Shown piece by piece: positions 1 through 8,758 of a stretch of DNA of 64,000 nucleotides. The first letter of the stretch is position 1, and every line of letters begins with the position of its first letter. The stretch comes from Halorarius litoreus (GTDB lineage Archaea > Halobacteriota > Halobacteria > Halobacteriales > Haloarculaceae): positions 3,658,001-3,722,000 of the forward strand of contig NZ_CP101454.1 in the NCBI RefSeq assembly GCF_024362405.1, given 5' to 3'. The notes below the pieces were generated by a model. It made no database searches. It was not told where the DNA came from and saw only the letters and a list, made by a program, of their open reading frames with translations. The translations under genes were made by a program, and so were the position numbers.

Positions 1-68
1 ATAAATATCGCCGAGTATCACAGGAAGAACGGTCTTGCTGGCGGTTTCATTAGCTTAGCCCAGATTCC

Positions 69-1868
69 ATGACCGACGACCCAGAACCCAGATTCACTGG
101 TCGATTCGACCGACGGACCGTGTTGCGCTCACTCGCCGGTGGCGCGGCCGCCTCGCTCACCGTGACAGGTACGGTTGCAGGGGGGCAGGCAGACCCGGAG
201 CAAAAGCCCGACGACCCGGGGCGACCGGACGACGCCGGCCCGCCATCCAGGGCAGAGCCACGCGACCCCCCAACCAACGAGTTCCTCGCGTCCGATCTGT
301 GGGGGGCGACCCACCGGAACCCGTACGCGCAGGCCTCCTCACCGTACCCGGCGCTCATAGCAGACGACACCATCGAGCACAACCACAACCTGCTCGCACC
401 GGGGAGAAACATCCCCATCACGCTGACGTTCACCGACACGTACGACGACGGGAACCGCGCGATGTGGGGGACTGGCGTCGGCTTCGCGGAGACGACAGTG
501 TTCAAACTCGACCCCGAAGACCTCTCGACAATCGACACCTACTCGGTCCCGGTCGAGGAGCCGGCGCGGTTGGCGGGCGCTCACGAGCGCGATGTCGGCG
601 CGACGCCGAGCGGCGCGTACAACGTGCTCGACCGCGACAACACGTTCTTCATGTCCATCCGCAAGGAACAGCGGCTCGGCATCGACGCCTACGCGGACAG
701 CGTCACCGGCGACCGGACGTCGCCCATCGAGCGCGTCGGCCGATACGAGATTCCCGAATCGGAACTCCACCAGCCCGACGAGGAGGCGTTCATCGGGATG
801 ACGATGACCTACGACGGTCGCCTCGCGTTCTGTACGAGTCTCGGAACGGTCGGCGTCATCGACCGCGACCTCTCGGCCGACTCCGCTGAGTACCTCTCGC
901 TCAATGGCACGGACGCCCCGGCGAACGCGGCGTCGGGCACCGACGAGGTGTCGAACTCCATCGCGGCCGACGAGAACGGGGGCATCTACCTCGTGTCCAG
1001 CGAGAAGCTCTACCGCATCCAGTGGACCGGCGAGGAACTGACCCTCGACCCCGATGCGGGCGCCTGGGTCGCCGACTACCCCACGGGGAGCGGCACGCAG
1101 GCCGGCCGGCTCGGTGCGGGGTCCGGGTCGACGCCGAGCCTGATGGGCGTCGACGACGAGGACCGGTTCGTCGTCATCACGGACGCGCGCGAGCAGATGC
1201 ACCTCATGTTGTTCTGGCGCGACGACATCCCGGCCGGGTGGGAGCCCCCCGAGGAGCGCGACCCGCGTGTCGCTGGTGAGGCACCCGTGACGTTCGGCCG
1301 CGACGGCGACGCCACAAACTCCGAGCAGTCCGTCCTCGTCCAGGGGTACGGGGCAGTGGTGGTGAACAATCAACAGCCGGATACGCTGAACGCCCTCCCC
1401 GCAGGGACCGCGAAGATAACGCGCTTCCTCGACAACGTCCCCGAGGTCGCCCCCAGCGGCGTCCAGCGGTTCGCGTGGGACGACGACGACCAGGAGCTGA
1501 CATCTGTATGGGCGCGACCGGACGTGAGCCTCCCGAACGGCATCCCGTGTATGAGCTCGGAGAGCGGCCTCATGTACGATGTCGGCCAGCAGGACGGCAT
1601 CTGGAACCTGACGGCACTGGACTGGGAGACCGGCGACGTGGCGTTCCGGCACGACCTGGACCCCGCGTTCCAGCACAACAGTTACTACGCGGGCAGCGAG
1701 GTCGGCCCCGACCGGAGTATCTACACGGGTGCTGCCGGGTCGGTGATGCAGTTCACACCCGGTGACGACGACCCGACACCCAACGAAACGCCGGTGGACG
1801 ATGCGCAGTCGGTCGTCGACGACGCCGAGCACGCCTCGGAGCAAACGATACCTGACAGCGAGCGCTGA
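69..1868 (+). CDS. Tat-exported beta-propeller-like protein of unknown function
   Basis: The 599-residue product begins with a twin-arginine signal: RRTVLRSL near residues 15-22, then a short hydrophobic Ala/Gly stretch, so it is probably exported folded. A Pro/Asp-rich linker follows at about residues 40-70. The rest is soluble with recurring short Gly/Asp-rich beta-strand segments (for example GGIYLVSSEKLYRI and RSIYTGAAGSVMQF), which suggests a PQQ/YVTN-like beta-propeller. No catalytic motif was recognised. The C-terminus ends in a Thr/Pro/Asp-rich tail without a membrane anchor or a PGF-type sorting motif. It is convergent with the LUD/iron-sulfur gene on its right. The propeller call is inference from repeat texture; the Tat signal is seen directly. 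Confidence 0.75.
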   Translation: MTDDPEPRFTGRFDRRTVLRSLAGGAAASLTVTGTVAGGQADPEQKPDDPGRPDDAGPPSRAEPRDPPTNEFLASDLWGATHRNPYAQASSPYPALIADDTIEHNHNLLAPGRNIPITLTFTDTYDDGNRAMWGTGVGFAETTVFKLDPEDLSTIDTYSVPVEEPARLAGAHERDVGATPSGAYNVLDRDNTFFMSIRKEQRLGIDAYADSVTGDRTSPIERVGRYEIPESELHQPDEEAFIGMTMTYDGRLAFCTSLGTVGVIDRDLSADSAEYLSLNGTDAPANAASGTDEVSNSIAADENGGIYLVSSEKLYRIQWTGEELTLDPDAGAWVADYPTGSGTQAGRLGAGSGSTPSLMGVDDEDRFVVITDAREQMHLMLFWRDDIPAGWEPPEERDPRVAGEAPVTFGRDGDATNSEQSVLVQGYGAVVVNNQQPDTLNALPAGTAKITRFLDNVPEVAPSGVQRFAWDDDDQELTSVWARPDVSLPNGIPCMSSESGLMYDVGQQDGIWNLTALDWETGDVAFRHDLDPAFQHNSYYAGSEVGPDRSIYTGAAGSVMQFTPGDDDPTPNETPVDDAQSVVDDAEHASEQTIPDSER

Positions 1869-1883
1869 CACGGGGAACGTGCG

Positions 1884-4100
1884 CTACCGGTCGCGGCCTT
1901 GGGATGGTGGGGCGAGCACCTCGACCGGATGCCTGGCGTCGTCGCCGAGCAGGTCGCCGATCTGGTCGGTACAGGAGGTACCGCTCGCGAGCACGAATTC
2001 TGCGTCTGCGGCCCGGAGCTGCTCGCCAAGTGGCTCGCCGACGTCCATCGAGAGGTCGTAATACTGCTGTTTGTAGCCGAACGAGCCAGCCATCCCACAG
2101 CACTCCACGTCGCTCGTCACCACGTCGTAGCCGCGGTCTTCGAGCACCGCGACCGTGTAGTCGTGGAGACCCATCGTCCGCTGCTGGCAGTGGCTGTGAT
2201 ACGCGACCGTCCGACCGCCTCCATCAGAGAGTGCCGCGCCGTCGGCGCCGTTCGCCAGCAGTCCGTAGACGTACTCGAGCACTTCGTAGCTGTTGTCGGC
2301 GAGGCGTTCGAAGGCCCCCGCCGAGAGCAGGCGGTCGTAGTCGTCGCGGAACATCGCGAGGTCGCTCGGCTCGATGACCACCACGTCGTAGCCATCGTCG
2401 AGATACGGGTCGAGCGTCTCGGTGACGCGCTCGGCCTTCTTCCGGGCGGTGGCGATCATCCCCTGGGACAGTGGGGCTCGGCCGGCCCCCGGCGCTCGGG
2501 GGACGACGACCTCGGCGCCGAGCGCTTCGAGGAGGCGCACGACAGCCTTGCCCCGCTCGACGAGCATGTGGTTCGTGTAGACGTCGGGGTAGAGGACGAC
2601 CCGTCGCCGTGGGTCGTTCTGAGGCGGGGTGTCGCGGTGTTCGAACCACGACACCAGCGTCTCGCGCTGGAAGGCGGGGAGGGCTCGCCGGCGATCGACG
2701 CCAGCCACCCGCTCCAGGACTGCACCCGCAGTAGCCGAGTTGGCGACCCAGTTCGAGACGGGAGCGAACGCGCTCCCGACCTTCGCCAGCGTTTCGACGT
2801 TGCCGAACAGCCGTTTCTGGAGGTCTGGGCCGCCGGACTCGGCATCCGGCAGCAGGCCGTCGACGAGGAACTCGAACTGCCCGTCGTGGCCGTGGTTGAT
2901 GCGGTCGCGGACGACCGTGTTGATCCACGGGATGTCGATCTTCACCGGGCAGGCCTCCACACAGCGCGAACACCCGGTACAGAGGTCGTTGAACTCCGCA
3001 GCCGTGTCGAGACCTTCGATGCCGGCCTCCCAGCCCGTGGCGATGCCGCCCGAGTACGTCTCGCCCCCGAACGCGTGGCCGCCGACCGACTGGAAGTTGG
3101 CACACGTGTTCGAGCACGCACTACAGCGGATGCAGTAGAGCGTCTCGCGCAGGGTGTCGTCCTCGCGCATCGCCAGCCGCCCGTTGTCGATGAGGACGAG
3201 GTGGAACGCGCGGTCGACCGGGCCGTCGGTGATGGGTGTGTCGGCGTCGTCGAAGTCGACGACCGGCGACTCGGTCGGGGGCGTGAACAGCGAGATGTAG
3301 CTGGTGATGTCCTGGCCGGTGCCCGACCGCCCGATGAGTTCGATGAACGGCTGGAGGGCTTCGACGCTCGGGATCACCTTCTCGACGCCTGCGACTGCGA
3401 CGTGGGTATCGGGAACGACCGCCGTCTTCCGTGCGTTCCCCTCGCTGGTGACGAGCGCGATCGTACCGGTGTCGGCAGTGATGAAGTTCGCGCCCGTCAT
3501 GCCCACGTCGGCACCCTTGATGAGGTCGAGCAGTCGCTCGCGGGCGAACGCGGTGAGTTCCTCGGCGGTCTCCAGCGGCTCCTCGGGATCAAACTGAGCA
3601 TTGAACAGGTCGGCGATGCTCTCCCGCGAGCGGTGAATCGCAGGGGCGACGATGTGGCTCGGTGCCTCGTCGGCCACCTGGAGGACCCACTCGCCGAGGT
3701 CCGTCTCCACGACGTCGACGCCGCGCTCCTGGAGGTGGTCGTTGACCTCGATCTCCTCGGTGGTCATCGATTTGCTCTTGACCACGCGCTCTGCTTCGCG
3801 GTCGGCACAGACCTCCGCGATGTAGCGGTTCGCATCGGCAGCGTCGTCGGCGATGTAGACTGTCCCCCCATTCGCCTCGACGCGCTCCGTGAGCTGGTCG
3901 ATGAGGGCGGGGAGCCGCTCGATGGCGTCCTCCTTGATGCCGCGGGCCTGCTCGCGTAACTGCTGGTAGTCGTCGAGGTTGCTGACGGACTCGTACCGCC
4001 CCCGATTGAAGCCACGCGTGTTCGCGGCGACGGCATCGCCCTCCGTCTCAAGGAGTCGGCGGATGTGTTCGGCTTTCTGTTTGCGTGCGTCCGAGCTCAT
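1884..4100 (-). CDS. LUD domain / [4Fe-4S] / CCG-domain fusion protein (LutB-LutA type, lactate oxidation)
   Basis: The 738-residue product combines three parts that are separate genes in many bacteria. An N-terminal LUD domain (about residues 60-300; VKSKSMTTEEI, GMTGANFITADTGT) is followed by a ferredoxin-like domain with two cysteine clusters (CIRCSACSNTC and CTGCSRCVEACP, about 325-395). The C-terminal CCG (heterodisulfide reductase-like) domain keeps HSHCQQ and VECCGMAG. The first CCG-type site reads APGAGRAPLSQG and has no cysteines. Known LutABC-type proteins move electrons during L-lactate oxidation, and haloarchaeal versions often accompany an FAD-linked lactate dehydrogenase, which is not in this window. 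It overlaps the upstream lutC-like gene by 4 nt (ATGA), so the two are translationally coupled. Confidence 0.85.
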   Translation of the reverse strand: MSSDARKQKAEHIRRLLETEGDAVAANTRGFNRGRYESVSNLDDYQQLREQARGIKEDAIERLPALIDQLTERVEANGGTVYIADDAADANRYIAEVCADREAERVVKSKSMTTEEIEVNDHLQERGVDVVETDLGEWVLQVADEAPSHIVAPAIHRSRESIADLFNAQFDPEEPLETAEELTAFARERLLDLIKGADVGMTGANFITADTGTIALVTSEGNARKTAVVPDTHVAVAGVEKVIPSVEALQPFIELIGRSGTGQDITSYISLFTPPTESPVVDFDDADTPITDGPVDRAFHLVLIDNGRLAMREDDTLRETLYCIRCSACSNTCANFQSVGGHAFGGETYSGGIATGWEAGIEGLDTAAEFNDLCTGCSRCVEACPVKIDIPWINTVVRDRINHGHDGQFEFLVDGLLPDAESGGPDLQKRLFGNVETLAKVGSAFAPVSNWVANSATAGAVLERVAGVDRRRALPAFQRETLVSWFEHRDTPPQNDPRRRVVLYPDVYTNHMLVERGKAVVRLLEALGAEVVVPRAPGAGRAPLSQGMIATARKKAERVTETLDPYLDDGYDVVVIEPSDLAMFRDDYDRLLSAGAFERLADNSYEVLEYVYGLLANGADGAALSDGGGRTVAYHSHCQQRTMGLHDYTVAVLEDRGYDVVTSDVECCGMAGSFGYKQQYYDLSMDVGEPLGEQLRAADAEFVLASGTSCTDQIGDLLGDDARHPVEVLAPPSQGRDR

Positions 4101-4606
4101 CGGACCACCACCACCGAGACCTCCTTGGGACCGTGCGCGCCCTTCACGAGCGACCCCATGTCGGCGGTGGCCGAGGGGCCGGTCGCGATGACAGCCGACC
4201 CGCGGGTCGACCGGATCTCGTCGCCGAGCCAGTCGAACGCGGTCGCCATGTCCGGGACGATGTCCTGCTCGCGCACCACGGCGACGTGGTGGTCGACGAA
4301 CAGACTGACGGGTTCTGTCCCCTCGGGTGACGCTCGGAGAACGAGACTGCCGTAGTCTGCGATGGCGAGCGCCGCAGCGGTCACGCCGGTGACTGCCTCG
4401 TCGAGTTCGGTTGGCGTCGGATCAATCCGCACGTTTGTGGGGAGCGAGACGTCGTCCCACGGCAGCGGCGCGCCCACCGCGGGCTGGGTGACCAGGTCGT
4501 CGATCGCCGCCGTCGCTGCGGACGCTGGCTCTCGGATTACGGCCACGTCGTACTCGGCCGCCCGCGAGACGAACTGATCGTATGGCTCGCCAGCAGCGTC
4601 GCTCAT
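4097..4606 (-). CDS. LUD domain protein (LutC type)
   Basis: This 169-residue protein is a stand-alone LUD domain. The typical core is visible in the second half: AALAIADYGSLVL, then SLFVDHHVAVV, then the C-terminal STRGSAVIATGPSATADM and VKGAHGPKEVSVVVV. LutC-type proteins form part of the lactate utilisation complex with LutA and LutB. It is the first gene of a two-gene operon and its stop overlaps the start of the LUD/iron-sulfur fusion (ATGA). The family assignment is firm. The substrate is inferred from the family and was not shown here. Confidence 0.85.
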   Translation of the reverse strand: MSDAAGEPYDQFVSRAAEYDVAVIREPASAATAAIDDLVTQPAVGAPLPWDDVSLPTNVRIDPTPTELDEAVTGVTAAALAIADYGSLVLRASPEGTEPVSLFVDHHVAVVREQDIVPDMATAFDWLGDEIRSTRGSAVIATGPSATADMGSLVKGAHGPKEVSVVVVR

Positions 4607-4905
4607 GGTTCGCCCTGGCGTACTGTGGTCCGTGTTGTCATGGGTCGAAACCCTGGACCCCGATGCACTTCTACCTTGGTCTCACGCGGAATCGGTGACA
4701 AAGAGAACGCCGCTCGCGTCGGGGATGGCGCGACTGCCAGACCACGACCGTGACGATTCCCGCGACTTCAGGCGCGGGAGGAGGTCAATGGTGTGACGTG
4801 CTGAATATTGAGCGTCGATACGGGCAACCGAGGAGGAGCTATCCAAGTGGGTAGGCACACAAAATATGGGGTACGTTCTTGTATCTACCCACCGTACGTG
4901 AGAGC

Positions 4906-5136
4906 ATGTCTGAAGCAACGCTGGACGGTCGTGGACGCCTCACGCTCCCGAAAGAGATTCGAGAGCGATACGGTGAACGTTACCACATCGTCCAACTTCA
5001 CGATGGTATCAAGCTGGTGCCAATCGATGACGATCCGCTTGACGCCCTCCGTTCTGAGTTCGCGGATGTCGAGAAGACGGCGGAAGAACTCCGTCAGGAT
5101 GCACGTACCGCAGCGCTAGATGAGGCAGGACGCTGA
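4906..5136 (+). CDS. AbrB/MazE-family antitoxin (VapB-like)
   Basis: This small 76-residue protein has the swapped-hairpin AbrB pattern at its N-terminus (LDGRGRLTLPKEIRERYG, then YHIVQLHDGIKLVPI), followed by an acidic helical tail likely to bind the toxin. I chose the ATG at 4906 (MSEATL) over the upstream TTG because the AbrB fold begins there. The stop codon (5134-5136) directly abuts the start of the PIN-domain gene, the classic layout of a VapBC toxin-antitoxin operon. Such antitoxins usually bind their own promoter; no operator was resolved in the upstream 100 nt. Confidence 0.85.
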   Translation: MSEATLDGRGRLTLPKEIRERYGERYHIVQLHDGIKLVPIDDDPLDALRSEFADVEKTAEELRQDARTAALDEAGR

Positions 5137-5546
<410 letters not shown>

Positions 5547-5808
5547 ACTCCCGGTCTGACGACGAAACGTCGTAGGCGGTGTAATCGCCATTCCCGTTCA
5601 GCATCCCAGACTTGAGGGCGAGATGACCGTCGCCCAACCCAGAGGGGCGTTTGCCCTCTGGTAAAGTTAGTAACTTGAGGCCGATATTTTTCGAGGCGTT
5701 GTAGTCGCCGTCAACCGAGTACCCACAGTCGTTGCACTCGAACCAACCGTCCGAGTTGCGGTTCGTGCTGGACTGATGCCCGCACTTCGAGCAGGTCTGC
5801 GACTTGAC

Positions 5809-5840
5809 ATCCTCCCCGCCCTGAAGGGCGAGGATTCCCA
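5809..5840. repeat. Imperfect hairpin, probable IS200/IS605 end remnant
   Basis: The sequence cctccccgccc-tgaa-gggcgagg forms a GC-rich stem with one mismatch. Hairpins of this type border OrfB-only elements in haloarchaea. It lies within the frame of the truncated tnpB, where a normal TnpB would not have it, so it probably marks a recombination junction. Confidence 0.45.
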
Positions 5841-5910
5841 CCGCCGGAACCGAGACGAAGCGGTTTGCGTTGGGAGTTTCAGGTTTGCACGCCGACGAGG
5901 TGCGGGCCAT

Positions 5911-6340
5911 GCCAAGTGGCCGTTACTCCTATCCTCACCACGGCGTCTCCCGTCGTTTCCTCGGGGCTTGCGGCGTGGGCCGGCGGATTCGGAGGTACTT
6001 GGTTCTTTAATGTCGGTACCCGCCCTCTCCCGCTGGGGTACCAGCGAGCGTCGGTCGGGGACTCCGAATTTGTCCGATTGTCCCGGTGTGGGCGCGGACG
6101 TGCCGCGTCGGATGGACGGAGACATGTCTCGAGGGCACCTAAATCGGCACCGCAGAGTGAAAGTGAACAGGCGTGTCGGATTCATCCCCGCGCTAAAACA
6201 CGGGGCTTTCTCCTTGTACTTCCGTAATAATCCCGTGTCCGGATGGTTCGACTCAATCGAACATCGCCGAGTTGTACCCCACCCCGTCTGGCATGCGGAC
6301 CTGAAGGGCACACTCTGCAAGCCCCTGCTAATACAGCCCG
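5911..6340. other. IS debris without an intact gene
   Basis: No coding sequence could be supported. A plus-strand frame stays open from 5776 through this stretch, but it reads as Arg/Gly-rich low-quality protein and runs antisense across the tnpB remnant. A short hairpin (ccccg-N10-cgggg, 6186-6205) in a context typical of tnpB-element ends marks another transposon boundary. Confidence 0.5.
6186..6205. repeat. Short hairpin of IS-end type
   Basis: A 5-bp GC stem around a 10-nt A-rich loop (ccccg-cgctaaaaca-cgggg). The arrangement of such a stem near a TTCATCC motif is common at ends of haloarchaeal IS200/IS605 elements. It is reported as a remnant; its partner end was not found. Confidence 0.35.
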
Positions 6341-6750
6341 TGAGTACGCAATTCCGTGAGCAGGTCCTTGAGCGCTTCGTGCTCGGCGCCCATATTCAGT
6401 TCGAGCGACAGTCGTTCAACTCTGCCGAGAAGCGCCAGGACGAGCCGCTCGTCGACGTGACGACGAAGACACTCCGCGACTGGATCTCAGACTCGCGTGG
6501 GCACCTCGCCGGGCGGACCGGCAACGACGACTGGCGCCACGTCACCATGCACGACCTTCGCCGCACCTGGGCGACGGACACGTTCTACTCGCTCGCGTTC
6601 GAGGGCGTCCCCATCGCCGAGGAATTGACGATGGGCTGGGGCGGCTGGAAGATGAACGCGAAGGGCCGCGAGACGTTCCGCGAGAACTATCTGGGGCCGG
6701 AACCCGACCACATCGCTGCGCGAGCGATGGAGAAAATCGGGGTGGAGTGA
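6341..6750 (+). pseudogene. Tyrosine recombinase (integrase) C-terminal fragment
   Basis: The C-terminal part of a tyrosine integrase is readable. It includes a typical spacer (VTTKTLRDWISDSRGHLAG), the catalytic HxxR box in HVTMHDLRRTWATD, the Gly-Trp region (MGWGGWKMN) and a candidate Tyr nucleophile in RENYLG. The first catalytic Arg, usually about 100 residues upstream, and the SAM-like core-binding domain are missing; what lies before about 6400 does not resemble an integrase. I therefore call it truncated. The open frame extending left to 5776 is coincidental. It points to a former integrated element next to the pilin genes. Confidence 0.65.
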
Positions 6751-6904
6751 TTCATGATGATGTGTCTCAGCGTGTAGAAGTGTGACCGGGGGCAACTACT
6801 CCCCGGCCGACGCGGGAGCAGAGACGCGTTCGAGTATTGCGTCCCTCGACTGGTCTTTGACGTGGGGCATGATAAATACCGTGGCCGAATTTCGTGATGG
6901 GCTT

Positions 6905-6929
6905 GGGTGCGCGCGGGACCGCGCGCCCG
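6905..6929. repeat. GC-rich hairpin
   Basis: gcgcgcgg (6909-6916) and ccgcgcgc (6919-6926) are perfect reverse complements separated by 2 nt, flanked by G and C runs. It could terminate transcription arriving from the integrase fragment or be a remnant of a mobile-element end; neither was shown. Confidence 0.4.
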
Positions 6930-7071
6930 TCAGACACGTTTCATTCAGCACCACATTTCGGGTAATATTTGGGGGCAGAATCTCGGATTTCTACTGAAAC
7001 AGCCGGATAATGGGTCGTTAAACCCTCTATTGAAGGGTGTCAACTTCTTTCGACATTCGATTTGACCAAGG

Positions 7072-7080
7072 TATTTTATA
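7072..7080 (+). promoter_or_regulatory. TATA box of the pilin operon
   Basis: The sequence gtattttata, preceded by the purine-rich gaccaag as a possible BRE, is the best archaeal promoter match in the gap. Transcription would begin near 7100, giving an untranslated leader before the first pilin start at 7196. Confidence 0.5.
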
Positions 7081-7195
7081 GCAGGTGCGACGTGTGCGAT
7101 TCCAACGCGTCAGCAGCCCGTTGGGGTCTGGCAGCCTGTGTGGAGCGTGCGGTAGGGCTGGCACCCGAGGAGGCGGTGGCGCGGGAGCAGAACAA

Positions 7196-7654
7196 ATGAA
7201 ACTACAATCCCTCTTCGCAGACGAGGACGCAGTGTCGCCGGTCATCGGCGTGATTCTGATGGTGGCTATCACCGTCATTCTCGCCGCTGTCATCGGGACA
7301 TTCGTCCTTGGGCTCGGCGAAAACGTGCAGGATAGTGCGCCTCAGGCGAATTTCCAATTCGAATACGGAGCTGATTACAGTGGCACTGGTAACACATTCG
7401 ACATCACCCACACTGGTGGTGAAGACGTTGACGCGTCCACCGTTACTGTGCAGATCGGGACTGGTTCCGCCGTTTCTGGAAACAATGGTGGGTGGGCAGA
7501 CACAATCAGCACTGGTGACACCATCTCGATCGGTGATGGTTCGGGTGGCGACATTGCTGCAACGGATTTCAGCTCCGATGATGATGTCCGCGTAATTTGG
7601 ACTTCCCCATCGGGTGGCTCGTCGCAAACAATTGGCACGAGTACGGTCGCATAA
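7196..7654 (+). CDS. Type IV pilin (PilA family), first of three
   Basis: The 152-residue precursor starts [12 protein letters not shown] and continues into the archaeal pilin hydrophobic segment [18 protein letters not shown], the prepilin peptidase (PibD) substrate type. After removal of the short charged leader, the hydrophobic helix would pack into the pilus core. The remaining Thr/Ser/Asp-rich domain is exposed and ends with an [10 protein letters not shown] motif shared by all three paralogues. I chose the ATG at 7196 because the leader begins there; the upstream in-frame codons read as GC-rich leader RNA. The stop overlaps the start of the next pilin (TAATG). Confidence 0.9.
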   Translation: MKLQSLFADEDAVSPVIGVILMVAITVILAAVIGTFVLGLGENVQDSAPQANFQFEYGADYSGTGNTFDITHTGGEDVDASTVTVQIGTGSAVSGNNGGWADTISTGDTISIGDGSGGDIAATDFSSDDDVRVIWTSPSGGSSQTIGTSTVA

Positions 7655-8166
7655 TGAACCTTCAAGAATTCTTCGCCGACGAAGACGCGGTGTCGCCCGT
7701 CATAGGCGTCATCCTCATGGTCGCGATTACGGTGATCCTCGCGGCCGTCATCGGGACGTTCGTCCTCGGGCTCGGCGAAAATGTGCAAGACAGTGCACCG
7801 CAGGCGAACTTCCAATTCGAGTACGTACAGAAACAAGTCACAGCGGGAGGTTCAATGGAAGATGGTGTCTCAATCACTCACACTGGCGGTGAGGACGTCG
7901 AGGCGAGCACGGTTACCGTTCAGGTCGGAGGAGCAGAAGCGTGGTCCTCTTCCGGTTTTAACGCAGGTAACTTCTTCGGCAACACAACGGATGCCGAGGA
8001 CACCGTCTTCGGTTCCACGATCTCTACTGGCTCCACACTGGACGTTTACGAACTGGACCAGGACTCCAACGACGTAATTACAGGGGGCGACAGTGTGAGA
8101 GTTGTTTGGACGTCGCCGTCGGGTGGTACATCGAACACGATTGGACAGAGCACGGTGCCTAACTAA
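7654..8166 (+). CDS. Type IV pilin (PilA family), second of three
   Basis: The 170-residue precursor starts [18 protein letters not shown]. The first 50 or so residues, including the motif [17 protein letters not shown], are nearly identical to the other two pilins, whereas the exposed domain has a different middle with an extra Gly/Asn/Phe-rich loop (about residues 95-120). The start codon overlaps the previous stop by 1 nt (TAATG), and its own stop overlaps the next start the same way, which implies coupled translation. Variable pilin tips on a constant stem are typical for haloarchaeal adhesion pili. Confidence 0.9.
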   Translation: MNLQEFFADEDAVSPVIGVILMVAITVILAAVIGTFVLGLGENVQDSAPQANFQFEYVQKQVTAGGSMEDGVSITHTGGEDVEASTVTVQVGGAEAWSSSGFNAGNFFGNTTDAEDTVFGSTISTGSTLDVYELDQDSNDVITGGDSVRVVWTSPSGGTSNTIGQSTVPN

Positions 8167-8699
8167 TGAAGCTGAAGCAGTTCTTCGATGAGGAGGACGC
8201 GGTGTCCCCGGTCATCGGCGTCATCCTCATGGTCGCAATCACGGTCATTCTGGCCGCCGTGATAGGGACGTTCGTCCTCGGACTCGGCGAAAACGTGCAG
8301 GACTCCGCGCCGCAGGCAAACTTCCAGTTCGAGTATTCGAACTTCGGTGATAGTGATGACTTCAACGACCAAGTCACGATCACACACACTGGTGGCGAGG
8401 ACGTCGAACTGTCGACCGTTAGTGTGCAAATCGGTGGTGACACCGTCTACGACAGTAGTGCACTCGTTACAGAATTCGACGGTGACACTGAAGTCGCAGA
8501 GTTGACCACATCGACCAGTTGGTCCGACCCCATATCCACCGGTGGTGCACAGGTCATTAGCGAGCAGGACAACGATGGTGGCTCGACCGACACGACGAAC
8601 ACGGACGTATTCACATCCGATGAAGACGTCCGTATCATCTGGACGTCGCCGTCTGGCGGTAATTCCCAGACTATTGGGCAGTCGACGACCCCGAACTAA
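8166..8699 (+). CDS. Type IV pilin (PilA family), third of three
   Basis: The 177-residue precursor starts [18 protein letters not shown] and ends [17 protein letters not shown] plus a short tail. It has the same leader, hydrophobic helix and [17 protein letters not shown] stem as its neighbours and is the longest of the three. It overlaps the preceding stop as TAATG. No assembly ATPase, membrane platform or peptidase gene lies nearby, so assembly must depend on machinery elsewhere. A T-rich stretch after its stop may end the operon. Confidence 0.9.
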   Translation: MKLKQFFDEEDAVSPVIGVILMVAITVILAAVIGTFVLGLGENVQDSAPQANFQFEYSNFGDSDDFNDQVTITHTGGEDVELSTVSVQIGGDTVYDSSALVTEFDGDTEVAELTTSTSWSDPISTGGAQVISEQDNDGGSTDTTNTDVFTSDEDVRIIWTSPSGGNSQTIGQSTTPN

Positions 8700-8718
8700 C
8701 CACCGCATCCAGCGGTCA

Positions 8719-8726
8719 CATTTTTC
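8719..8726 (+). terminator. Possible T-rich terminator after the pilin operon
   Basis: A short run of T (catttttc) about 20 nt after the third pilin stop fits the oligo-T termination signals of archaea. It is short and unverified. Confidence 0.3.
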
Positions 8727-8758
8727 AGCACCCACCCGAGTAGGTGCTACTACATCGG

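Larger units (their letters stand above)
6751..7195. other. Intergenic region upstream of the pilin operon
   Basis: No gene is supported. It contains a strong GC hairpin at 6905-6929 and, close to its right end, the TATA element for the pilin operon. A G/C-rich leader of roughly 90 nt lies between the expected transcript start and the first pilin ATG. Confidence 0.5.

Noticed and set aside
339..1871. 510-codon minus-strand frame
   Set aside because: Antisense to the Tat-exported protein gene.
1899..3959. 686-codon open frame on the plus strand
   Set aside because: It runs antisense to the LUD/iron-sulfur fusion gene, which has clear domains; long antisense frames are usual in GC-rich haloarchaeal genes.
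5776..6750. 324-codon plus-strand frame as one integrase gene
   Set aside because: Only the last about 110-135 residues resemble an integrase; the first part crosses IS-end sequence and an antisense tnpB fragment.
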